Shown: one piece after another, positions 43,928 to 55,562 of the stretch
Position numbering within the stretch: the first letter of the stretch is position 1
Layout: every line of letters starts with the position of its first letter
Source of the DNA: Pseudomonadota bacterium
GTDB taxonomy: Bacteria; Pseudomonadota; Gammaproteobacteria; Acidiferrobacterales; Acidiferrobacteraceae
Reading direction: 5' to 3'
DNA: 55,562 nt
NCBI GenBank assembly: GCA_021795715.1
Contig: JAJYPD010000014.1
Coordinates: 1 to 55,562 of the forward strand
Position numbers and translations under genes: made by a program
Notes under the pieces: generated by a model
What the model was told of the DNA's origin: nothing
Databases searched by the model: none
Seen by the model: only the letters and a program-made list of their open reading frames with translations

Positions 43928-45274
43928 ATGGCGACAGACGACAACCACGGCGAGCCGCGCGAGGGCAATCTCGCCGCGCCGATCCGTCACCCCGTTCCGT
44001 GGCGGGATCCCGCCTTCTACGACGTGGCTGCCATCGAGACCGAGTTGCGCCGGGTCTTCGACATCTGCCATGGTTGCCGGCGTTGTTTCAATCTGTGCCA
44101 GTCTTTCCCGACGCTTTTTGATCTCATCGACAACGCGCCGAGCATGGAGCTTGGCGATGTCCCTGTGGCGGACTACCAGAAGGTGGTCGAGCAGTGCTAT
44201 CTGTGTGATCTCTGTTACATGACGAAATGTCCGTACGTGCCGCCGCATCCCTGGAACGTCGACTTCCCCCATCTGATGCTGCGCGCCAAGGCCGCAAATT
44301 TTCAGACCGGCAAGGTCCGCCGCCGCGACCGCCTGCTGACCAGCACCGACCGGATCGGCCAGCTCGCCGGAATTCCCGTCGTGACGGAGTTTGTGAACAC
44401 CGTGAACCGCATGCCGGCTGCGCGCAAGATGCTCGAAAGCGTGCTGGGTGTCGATCATCGCGCCGTGGTGCCGGCGTATCACCGCAAGCCCTTTCGCAAG
44501 ACGTTCTCGGCCGATGAAAGCATCACGCCGGTGGCGGCCGGCGGGACCCGTGGCCAGGTGGTGGTGTTTGGGACATGCTATGCCAATTACAATGACGCGG
44601 ATCTCGCGCGCGATCTGGCCGCCGTCTTCGAGCACAACAAGATCTCCGTGCGCGCACTCGAGGATGAGCGCTGTTGCGGCATGCCAAAGCTCGAGCTCGG
44701 CGATTTCGCCAGTATCACGCGCCTGAAGGAATTCAACATCCCCCGCCTCGCGGAAGCGGTCGACGCCGGTTATGACATCGTTGCGCCCGTACCGTCCTGT
44801 GTGCTGATGTTCAAGCAGGAGCTGCCGCTGCTGTTCCCCGAAGACGCCGCGGTTGCCAAGGTCCGGGGGGCGATTTTCGACCCGTTCGAATACCTCATGC
44901 TCCGCCATAAGGCGGGGCTTCTCGAGACGACCTTCGCGGCATCGCTTGGCAGAATCAGTTATCATGTGCCGTGTCATCAGCGCGTGCAGAACATCGGGTT
45001 GAAGACGCGCGACGTGCTCATGCTGGTACCCGGGACGACCGTCGACGTGATCGAGCGCTGTTCCGGACATGACGGGACCTATGGCGTCAAGCGAGAGCAC
45101 TATGAGGATGCGGTCAAGATCGGCCGCCCGGTCATGCGTCGCATAGCGGATGCCGCACCCGCGTATTTCACGAGCGACTGCCCGATAGCCGGCCACCATC
45201 TGGCGTCCGGTCTCGATGACAAGGACAGGCTCCTTACGCCGTTTGCTTTGCTAAGGCGCGCATACGGCATCTGA
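43928..45274 (+). CDS. GlpC/heterodisulfide-reductase-like (4Fe-4S) and CCG-domain protein
   Basis: A 448-residue cytoplasmic Fe-S protein. Two [4Fe-4S] sites are visible: Cys 47, 50, 53 and 57 (CHGCRRCFNLC) and Cys 90, 93, 96 and 101 (CYLCDLCYMTKCP). Two cysteine-rich domains of the GlpC/HdrB type follow, with ERCCGMP and VPCHQRVQNIG plus ERCSGHDGTYG. Such proteins pass electrons to a partner oxidoreductase or thiol substrate. It matches the (Fe-S)-binding protein commonly found with rubrerythrin and DUF3501 genes, which suggests a role as electron donor; this is inference. GGAAGGAG precedes the ATG by about 6 nt. Confidence 0.85.
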   Translation: MATDDNHGEPREGNLAAPIRHPVPWRDPAFYDVAAIETELRRVFDICHGCRRCFNLCQSFPTLFDLIDNAPSMELGDVPVADYQKVVEQCYLCDLCYMTKCPYVPPHPWNVDFPHLMLRAKAANFQTGKVRRRDRLLTSTDRIGQLAGIPVVTEFVNTVNRMPAARKMLESVLGVDHRAVVPAYHRKPFRKTFSADESITPVAAGGTRGQVVVFGTCYANYNDADLARDLAAVFEHNKISVRALEDERCCGMPKLELGDFASITRLKEFNIPRLAEAVDAGYDIVAPVPSCVLMFKQELPLLFPEDAAVAKVRGAIFDPFEYLMLRHKAGLLETTFAASLGRISYHVPCHQRVQNIGLKTRDVLMLVPGTTVDVIERCSGHDGTYGVKREHYEDAVKIGRPVMRRIADAAPAYFTSDCPIAGHHLASGLDDKDRLLTPFALLRRAYGI

Positions 45275-45305
45275 AGTACGGCAAGAAGAAGCCAGGAGGA
45301 CGGAT

Positions 45306-45611
45306 ATGGCACACGAGGGTCTCCACGAGGATCGCAAGGATCTGACCGACGCAACCTTGGACATGCACCGGGCGATAGAGTCGCTCATGGAGGAGCTGGA
45401 AGCGGTCGACTGGTATCAGCAGCGCGCCGACGCCTGCAAAGACCCCGAACTGAGGGCGGTGCTTGCGCACAATCGTGACGAGGAGAAGGAGCACGCGGCC
45501 ATGACCCTCGAGTGGATCCGCCGCCATGACCCCGCATTCGACAAGGAATTGCGCGAATACCTGTTCAAGGACGGCAGCATCGTTGCCAAGGAACAGGTCA
45601 GGAAGGGGTGA
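45306..45611 (+). CDS. EncFtn-like ferritin-like protein without targeting tail
   Basis: A 101-residue protein strongly like the encapsulated ferritin EncFtn of Rhodospirillum rubrum: MEELEAVDWYQQR and LAHNRDEEKEHAAMTLEW are nearly the same. The ferroxidase ligands correspond to Glu 30, Glu 60 and His 63, with Glu 29, Glu 32 and Trp 36 at the metal-entry site. EncFtn oxidises Fe(II) as a ring-shaped decamer within an encapsulin shell. Here the protein ends KEQVRKG soon after the core, with no encapsulin-targeting peptide, and no encapsulin gene is in the window. AGGAGG (45294-45299) precedes the ATG. It is coupled to DUF3501. Confidence 0.88.
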   Translation: MAHEGLHEDRKDLTDATLDMHRAIESLMEELEAVDWYQQRADACKDPELRAVLAHNRDEEKEHAAMTLEWIRRHDPAFDKELREYLFKDGSIVAKEQVRKG

Positions 45612-45613
45612 AC

Positions 45614-50293
<4,680 letters not shown>

Positions 50294-50297
<4 letters not shown>

Positions 50298-51097
50298 CCC
50301 GCTTCGCCTTAGGTGTCGAATACGACGGCACGGGTTTCGCCGGATGGCAAAAGCAGGCCGGTGTGCGCACCGTCCAGGAGACGGTGGAGGAGGCCTTGAG
50401 CCGCGTGGCCGACGGCGCCGTGCGGGTCGCCGCCGCCGGCCGTACCGACACGGGTGTGCACGCGTTCGGGCAGGTGATCCATTTCGATTGCGAAAAATCC
50501 CGGTCCGCCGACGCGTTCCGGCGCGGCGGAAATGCGCATCTGCCGGCTGATGTCAGTCTGGTCTGGGCGCAGGAGGTGAGCGACACCTTCCATGCGCGCT
50601 TTAGTGCACACGCCAGGACCTACCGCTACGTGATTTTGAACCGGCCCACGCGCCCTGCGGTTTGGGCGGGCCGTGTGACTTTCGAGTATCGCCCGCTTGA
50701 TGCACCGCGCATGCAAGAGGCGGCCATGGCCCTCATCGGACGCCATGACTTCAGTGCCTACCGGGCGGCTGGCTGCCAGGCCAAATCGCCCATCCGCGAA
50801 GTGCATGCGCTGCGGATTGAGCGGCGGGACGCCTTTGTCATCCTGACGATCCGCGCCAATGCCTTCTTGCATCACATGGTCCGCAACATCGCCGGCGTGC
50901 TGATGGCCATCGGCGCAGGCGAACAGCGGGTGGCTTGGGCCGGCGATGTGCTGGCCGGCTACGATCGCAATCTGGGCGGCGTCACCGCGCCTGCGGACGG
51001 ACTGTATTTCCTCTCGGCTTCTTATCCTCCGGCTTTTGGGATACCATGCGTTGCCGAACATGAGTGGTCCTATGGCGGGGCGCCGTCGTCGGGATAG
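50294..51097 (+). CDS. truA: tRNA pseudouridine(38-40) synthase TruA
   Basis: A 267-residue pseudouridine synthase acting on the anticodon stem-loop. It starts [19 protein letters not shown]; the catalytic Asp is Asp 52 in [14 protein letters not shown], and [15 protein letters not shown] is conserved. The start is GTG at 50294, overlapping the parC stop (GTGA), fixed by the conserved N-terminus; longer frames upstream are parC shadow. truA downstream of parC is not its usual fimV/trpF neighbourhood. Confidence 0.94.
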
Positions 51098-51134
51098 CAA
51101 AGGTGCGCAGTTCGTCGTTTTCCCAGGAATTCCC

Positions 51135-52445
51135 ATGACATTGGCTATCGCAGTCTTTCTCGTCACGCTGCTCCTCGTGATCGTCCAGCCGCGTGGACTG
51201 GGTATCGGCTGGGGGGCGGCCATTGGCGCCGTGCTGGATCTCGCGCTTGGCGTCGTGCATTGGCGCAACATCCCGGTCGTCTGGCACATCGTCTGGAATG
51301 CCACGTTTACGTTCGTGGGCCTGATCGTCATATCACTGCTGCTCGATGAGGCGGGGTTTTTTCATTGGGCGGCCCTGCACATGGCGCGTCTGGGACGGGG
51401 CCGCGGGCACCGCCTCTTCACCCTGATCATTGTGCTGGGTGCCGTTGTGGCGGCCTTTTTCGCCAACGACGGCGCGGCTTTGATCCTGACCCCGATCGTC
51501 TTGTCGATGCTGCTGGCATTGGGCTTTGCGCCCGAAGTGGCGCTGGCCTTCGTGATCGGTACGGGATTCGTCGCCGACACCACCTCCTTGCCGCTCGTTA
51601 TTTCGAACCTGGTCAATATCGTATCCGCGGATTTCTTCGACGTATCCTTCCACCGCTACGCCGAGGTCATGGTTCCGGTCGATGTCGCATCCGGGCTGGC
51701 GACGCTCGCCGTCTTAAGCCTGTATTTCCGCCGGGTATTGCCTCTTCATTATGATCTGCACCGGCTGCAGGCGCCTGCGGCCGCGATCCGTGATCCTTTG
51801 CTCTTTCGCCTGAGCTGGCCCGTGCTGCTGCTTCTGCTGGGGAGCTACTTTGCGGCCGGCGCGCTGCATATCCCGGTTTCCTATCTGACGGGCACGGCGG
51901 CGGCCGTCCTGCTCGGTCTGGCGGCCCGGGTGTGGCGGCGCGGCCGGGGCGCCGTCATTCCGGTCCGGCGCGTCTTGCATGAAGCGCCCTGGCAGATCGT
52001 GCTGTTTAGTCTCGGGATGTATCTGGTCGTGTACGGCCTGCGCAATGCGGGCCTGACCCGCCTGCTCGCCGATTTGCTGACGATGCTGGCGCATCAGGGG
52101 CTGGTGGTGGCGACGCTTGGCACCGGTTTTCTGACGGCCATCCTGTCGTCGATCCTGAACAACATGCCCACGGTTCTGGTCGGTGCCCTCGCCATCCATG
52201 GCGCCCACGTCCGTCCGGTGATCCGCGAGGCCATGTTGTACGCCAACGTCATCGGCTGCGACATCGGTCCGAAGTTCACCCCGCTTGGCAGCCTCGCGAC
52301 ACTCCTGTGGCTGCATGTCCTGGCGCGCAAGGGGCAGACCGTCCGCTGGGGGACTTATATGCGGATCGGTATCTTGTTGACGCCGCCTGTGCTGCTCATC
52401 AGCTTGCTGACCCTGGCGGGGTGGCTTGTCGCTCTCAAAGGCTAA
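51135..52445 (+). CDS. arsB: Arsenite efflux pump ArsB
   Basis: A 436-residue membrane transporter with about twelve helices, close in sequence to E. coli Ars[77 protein letters not shown] and [20 protein letters not shown]. It expels As(OH)3 or Sb(III). AGGA precedes the ATG at 51135; the longer frame upstream overlaps truA. It stands without arsR, arsA or arsC. Its stop overlaps the convergent phoH stop. Confidence 0.95.
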   Translation: MTLAIAVFLVTLLLVIVQPRGLGIGWGAAIGAVLDLALGVVHWRNIPVVWHIVWNATFTFVGLIVISLLLDEAGFFHWAALHMARLGRGRGHRLFTLIIVLGAVVAAFFANDGAALILTPIVLSMLLALGFAPEVALAFVIGTGFVADTTSLPLVISNLVNIVSADFFDVSFHRYAEVMVPVDVASGLATLAVLSLYFRRVLPLHYDLHRLQAPAAAIRDPLLFRLSWPVLLLLLGSYFAAGALHIPVSYLTGTAAAVLLGLAARVWRRGRGAVIPVRRVLHEAPWQIVLFSLGMYLVVYGLRNAGLTRLLADLLTMLAHQGLVVATLGTGFLTAILSSILNNMPTVLVGALAIHGAHVRPVIREAMLYANVIGCDIGPKFTPLGSLATLLWLHVLARKGQTVRWGTYMRIGILLTPPVLLISLLTLAGWLVALKG

Positions 52446-53806
52446 AGGGTCGCCGCGGCATAGTCGGCAAGGCGCGAGCGCTCGCCGCGCTGCAATGTGA
52501 TGTGGCCGCTATGCATCCAGGCCTTGAAGCGATCCACGACGTAGGTCATGCCCGATGTCGTTTCGGTGAGATAAGGGGTGTCGATCTGCGCGATGTTGCC
52601 AAGGCATACGACCTTGGTGCCAGGTCCTGCGCGCGTGACCAGCGTCTTGATCTGGTGCGCGCTCAGATTCTGCGCCTCGTCGATGATAAGAAATTTCTGC
52701 TGAAAAGTGCGCCCGCGCATGAAGTTGAGTGATTTGATCTTCAGCCGCGAGCGCACCAGGTCGTGTGCCGCCGCCCGCGCCCACTGCGAATGGGCCGGGG
52801 TGCCGAGTTCGGTCCGGTTCAAGACATCCAGGTTGTCCTCGAACGCCCCCATCCACGGACTCATCTTTTCCTCTTCGGTGCCGGGCAAAAACCCGATGTC
52901 TGCGCCAACCGGGATGGTCACCCGCGTCACGATGATCTCGCTGTAGCGTTTCTGTTCGATGGTCTGTTCGAGAGCCGCCGCCAGTGTCAGCAGGGTTTTG
53001 CCCGTGCCCGCCTGTCCGAGCAGGGAGACAAAATCCACATCGGGATCCATCAGCAGGTTCAAGGCCAGGTTCTGCTCCAGATTGCGCGCGTTGATGCCCC
53101 AGACGCGCAAACGCGTGTAATCCTGCACGGGGTCGGCTGTCACATAGTCGTCCGTGCATTCGCGGATGCGCAGGGCCTGCAAAGGTGCGGGAAGAGCGCT
53201 GCCGACCAGAAATCCGTTCGGAAACCAGGCCGCGGGACCGCCTGGCCGGATCAGGTAGGGCATGCCTTGTTCCGCCGGCGTTTCTATCGCCGCCGTACCG
53301 GACAGGCTGTCGACACCCCGGTAGAGGAGATCGGCATCCTCGAGCACCCGCTCGCTCGTGTAGTCCTCGGTTTTCAGGCCGAGGGTCCGCGCCTTGATCC
53401 GCAGGTTGATGTCCTGGGACACGAGAACGACTTCCCGTCCCCTGTGGGTACGGGTCAGCGTCTGCGTCAGGGCAAGCAGCCGGTTGTCCGTTGTTGCGGT
53501 GGTGAATCCGGCGGGCGGGGATTCCTCGTCGATCGGGATGAACAGACGCCCGCCCGGGCGCTGGGCGGTGCCAGGCAGGGGCGCACCTATGGTCAGGTCA
53601 CCCGCGCCGCTTAGGGTCTCGTCGATGAAACGGCTGGCCTGCCGGGCGTTCCGGGCGAGCTCGGAGACGCCCTTCTTGTGCATGTCGAGCTCTTCAAGGA
53701 CGACGACCGGCACATAGACGTCGTGCTCTTCGAAGCGGAAGAGCGCAGCCGGATCATGCATCAGAACGTTCGTGTCGAGCACGAACAACTTTGTCAGGGC
53801 GGTCAT
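52442..53806 (-). CDS. PhoH-family ATPase with N-terminal PIN domain (PIN-PhoH)
   Basis: A 454-residue two-domain protein. The N-terminal PIN nuclease-fold domain (about 5-140) has [12 protein letters not shown] with the first acidic residue and [11 protein letters not shown]. The C-terminal PhoH ATPase (about 240-450) has [18 protein letters not shown] (Walker A), the substrate loop, and [20 protein letters not shown] (Walker B). PIN-PhoH proteins are thought to be RNA helicase-nucleases. The gene starts directly after the bcp stop, so bcp-phoH is probably one unit, and its stop overlaps that of arsB on the other strand. Confidence 0.92.
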   Translation of the reverse strand: MTALTKLFVLDTNVLMHDPAALFRFEEHDVYVPVVVLEELDMHKKGVSELARNARQASRFIDETLSGAGDLTIGAPLPGTAQRPGGRLFIPIDEESPPAGFTTATTDNRLLALTQTLTRTHRGREVVLVSQDINLRIKARTLGLKTEDYTSERVLEDADLLYRGVDSLSGTAAIETPAEQGMPYLIRPGGPAAWFPNGFLVGSALPAPLQALRIRECTDDYVTADPVQDYTRLRVWGINARNLEQNLALNLLMDPDVDFVSLLGQAGTGKTLLTLAAALEQTIEQKRYSEIIVTRVTIPVGADIGFLPGTEEEKMSPWMGAFEDNLDVLNRTELGTPAHSQWARAAAHDLVRSRLKIKSLNFMRGRTFQQKFLIIDEAQNLSAHQIKTLVTRAGPGTKVVCLGNIAQIDTPYLTETTSGMTYVVDRFKAWMHSGHITLQRGERSRLADYAAATL

Positions 53807-54280
53807 TTATCCTTTGAGTGTGCGCAAATCCTTCAAAATGGTCAGGACATGGTTTTCCACCTTCACTTTCCGGTATTCGCGCCGCAGTATGCCGTGTTCG
53901 TCAAAAATGAAGGTGCTACGCTCGATGCCGAGAGATTTCTTGCCGTAGAGATTCTTCTCCCGGATCACATCGAATGCGCTGCACAGTGCGCCCTCGGTAT
54001 CGGCGATCAGATCGAAGGGGAAACATTGTTTGTTCTTGAAATTCTCATGCGATTTCAGGTCATCACGGGAGACTCCCAGTATGACCGTATTGAGGGCCTC
54101 GAACTCGTCGTAGTGGTCACGAAAATCCTGGCCCTCGGTCGTGCAGCCGGGAGTGTTGTCTTTGGGGTAAAAATAGAGGACGACGTTCTTGCCCTTCAGC
54201 TCCGTCAGCCGGAATGCCTGATCATCGGTGGCCTCCACGCTCAGGTCAGGGATGGGCTGGCCGATTTCTAGCTTGTTCAT
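53807..54280 (-). CDS. bcp: Thioredoxin-dependent peroxiredoxin, Bcp type
   Basis: A 157-residue AhpC/TSA-fold protein. The peroxidatic cysteine is Cys 46 in YPKDNTPGCTTEGQDFRD, with the Pro/Thr of the active site. In E. coli Bcp a resolving Cys lies five residues later; here that position is Gln 51. Cys residues in NKQCFPF and GALCSAF could resolve instead, or it is a 1-Cys enzyme. It reduces peroxides with thioredoxin or similar. The ATG at 54280 opens the conserved N-terminus (49 earlier codons rejected); a TACAAT at 54321-54326 on the minus strand is a possible -10. Confidence 0.93.
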   Translation of the reverse strand: MNKLEIGQPIPDLSVEATDDQAFRLTELKGKNVVLYFYPKDNTPGCTTEGQDFRDHYDEFEALNTVILGVSRDDLKSHENFKNKQCFPFDLIADTEGALCSAFDVIREKNLYGKKSLGIERSTFIFDEHGILRREYRKVKVENHVLTILKDLRTLKG

Positions 54281-54586
54281 TCGCTCTCCGGTATGGGGGG
54301 TTCTGTCTGTTGGCGAGCGTATTGTAGCAAGATCGGCACTGTCGGCCACAGACACGTATCCGGCCTTTTGCACCCTGTGGTTTCGTTCAGCTACAATGTC
54401 AACAGGGCGGAGGCGGTGCCGCACCAATCCACAATTTCCCTCTCAAAAAGTCGGCCCGCACACATCGGAACAATGGCAGCGGAGCCGGGTTACCCCGGCG
54501 GCGTGTGCCGTATTGCGGCCAGCTCCCTTCGTGGGCTGAGCCCGCGGTGTCCTGTTTCTGGTAGTGGCAGCTCATTCAGCGAGGAG
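54281..54586. other. Divergent intergenic region between bcp and the poly-HAMP gene
   Basis: About 306 nt serve both promoters. A possible minus-strand -10 for bcp is at 54321-54326. A hairpin GCCGGG/CCCGGC with TTAC loop (54484-54499) lies in the leader of the poly-HAMP gene. No other gene or known riboswitch is seen. Confidence 0.4.
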
Positions 54587-55562
54587 ATGCGTGTGGCGAT
54601 CGTGGCAAAGACACGAAACGGGCGGGCGCCCGCTCGCCCGTCCAAGGGGCGCGAACAATCCGCCCACGGCAAGGTGCGCCGCCAGCCCTCCGCGCCAGAC
54701 GAAGACGCGCGTCTGGATGAAAATTGGCGCCGGCTGCTGGCGGGACTCGAGAGCCTTCATCAGGGGGATTTCGGCGTGCGTCTGCGCGGCGCCGGGGTGC
54801 CCCGGGAGGTGGTCCGGGCATTCAACAGTCTCGCCCGGCGCAATCAGCAGATCACCCATGAATTCGTACGGATCGGCAGGCTGGTGGGCCGCCAGGGGCG
54901 CACCGCCGAGCGCGCCCGGATCGAAGGGGCGACGGGATCATGGGCCACCATGATCCGCGCCCAGAATGCCCTTGTGGGGGATCTGGTCCATACGATTGCC
55001 GAAATCGCGCGTGTTTTGGGTGCGGTAGCGGCCGGTGATCTGACGCAAACGGTGCCGACCGAGATCGACGGACATCCGCTCAAAGGCGACATGGTGCGGG
55101 CCGGACGGCGGGTCAACACCATGGTCGACCAGCTGCGCGCGTTCGCCGCCGAAGTCATGCGCGTGGCCAAGGAGGTGGGCATCGAAGGCAAGCTCGGCGG
55201 CCAGGCGCGGATCAAGGGGGCTTCGGGCACGTGGCGGGATTTGACGGACAACGTCAACGGGCTCGCCAGCAACCTCACCTCCCAGGTGCGCAACATCGCC
55301 CTGGTCACCACCGCAGTCGCCAACGGCGATCTCTCCCAGAAGATCACGGTCGATGCCCGCGGCGAGATCCTCGAACTGAAGAACACCGTCAACACCATGG
55401 TCGACCAGCTGCGCGCCTTTGCCGCCGAGGTGACACGCGTGGCCAAGGAGGTGGGCATCGAAGGCAAGCTCGGCGGCCAGGCGCGGATCAAGGGGGCTTC
55501 GGGCACGTGGCGGGATTTGACGGACAACGTCAACGGGCTCGCCAGCAACCTCACCTCCCAGG
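54587..55562 (+). CDS. Poly-HAMP signalling protein, N-terminal part (probably hybrid histidine kinase; runs off window)
   Basis: The first 325 codons of a longer protein, open to the window edge. ATG at 54587 follows GAGGAG. There is no membrane helix; the first 45 residues are basic and Pro-rich. From about residue 45 it consists of repeating HAMP units: GDFGVRLRG, then [11 protein letters not shown] and [12 protein letters not shown], alternating with [14 protein letters not shown] and [13 protein letters not shown]. Two units share a near-identical 92-residue repeat. Soluble poly-HAMP arrays of this type are typical of group III-like hybrid histidine kinases that sense osmotic or other stress. 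The kinase domain lies outside, so the output is inference. Confidence 0.8.
   Translation, partial: MRVAIVAKTRNGRAPARPSKGREQSAHGKVRRQPSAPDEDARLDENWRRLLAGLESLHQGDFGVRLRGAGVPREVVRAFNSLARRNQQITHEFVRIGRLVGRQGRTAERARIEGATGSWATMIRAQNALVGDLVHTIAEIARVLGAVAAGDLTQTVPTEIDGHPLKGDMVRAGRRVNTMVDQLRAFAAEVMRVAKEVGIEGKLGGQARIKGASGTWRDLTDNVNGLASNLTSQVRNIALVTTAVANGDLSQKITVDARGEILELKNTVNTMVDQLRAFAAEVTRVAKEVGIEGKLGGQARIKGASGTWRDLTDNVNGLASNLTSQ
55111..55562 (+). repeat. Tandem 276-nt repeat encoding HAMP units
   Basis: Copy 1 is 55111-55386; copy 2 begins at 55387 and is cut by the window edge. The phase is 276 nt (92 codons), seen from GTCAACACCATGGTCGACCA at 55112 and again at 55388. From 55161 and 55437 the copies are identical for at least 125 nt, including third codon positions. 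Confidence 0.9.

Noticed and set aside
43685-45199. Open frame of 504 codons on the minus strand
   Set aside because: Antisense to the GlpC-like Fe-S protein, whose cysteine motifs are clear; composition is typical of a shadow frame.
54484-54499. GCCGGGTTAC-type hairpin as part of a cyclic di-GMP (GEMM) riboswitch
   Set aside because: The invariant core of GEMM (the GGGACGCAAAGCC-like block) is absent; only a simple hairpin remains.
54844-55554. Minus-strand frame of 236 codons with internal repeats
   Set aside because: It is the antisense image of the poly-HAMP repeats; the sense frame has the HAMP motifs and a good ribosome binding site.

Overview
The window is GC-rich, gene-dense chromosomal DNA from a gammaproteobacterium. 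It has Gram-negative envelope genes (lpxC, lpoA, heptose genes), a dcw cluster in gammaproteobacterial order, a class A RNase P RNA just upstream of mraZ, and pilB-pilD-coaE. The order cytochrome c4 - short-chain dehydrogenase - petA - petB - petC matches the pet operons described in Acidithiobacillus ferrooxidans, and an ArsB pump is present. I infer an acidophilic iron/sulfur-oxidising chemolithotroph (Acidithiobacillus- or Acidiferrobacter-like), but no marker here fixes the genus.

Layout. 1-1.3 kb: end of a beta-helix protein and a predicted outer-membrane protein. 1.4-6.4 kb, minus strand: lpoA, gmhA/diaA-like, dolP-like, hldE2-like and a glcD-like flavoprotein, with rsmI divergent. 7.5-11.6 kb: c4/SDR/bc1 operon closed by a strong terminator. 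12.1-13.6 kb: transaldolase and rnpB. 13.7-31 kb: full dcw cluster (mraZ to ftsZ) behind a clear promoter and three MraZ-type repeats; every junction from mraZ to ftsA overlaps. 31-39 kb: lpxC, a coupled membrane-protein/M23-peptidase pair, secA, argJ, a Nudix-ThiE-like fusion and a slipin. 39.7-43 kb, minus strand: pilB, pilD, coaE, with pilC missing from its usual place. 43.1-46.2 kb: rubrerythrin behind a PerR-like operator, then a separate unit of GlpC-like Fe-S protein, EncFtn-like ferritin and DUF3501 protein that runs by overlap into parE-parC-truA. 51-55.5 kb: arsB, convergent phoH and bcp, and the start of a poly-HAMP signalling protein that contains a near-identical 276-nt tandem repeat and runs off the window.

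How the genes work together. The dcw block makes the lipid-linked peptidoglycan precursor (murE, murF, mraY, murD, murG, murC, murB, ddl) and the divisome (ftsL, I, W, Q, A, Z). LpoA, the M23 peptidase and LpxC extend this to wall and outer-membrane maintenance. The c4/bc1 operon is electron transport. Rubrerythrin, Bcp and the Fe-S/EncFtn/DUF3501 unit look like peroxide and iron handling, which fits a life at high ferrous iron. The most notable signals are the PerR-like operator, the EncFtn-like protein without an encapsulin or targeting tail, the SDR that has lost its catalytic serine inside the pet operon, and the atypical Rieske and cytochrome b motifs.
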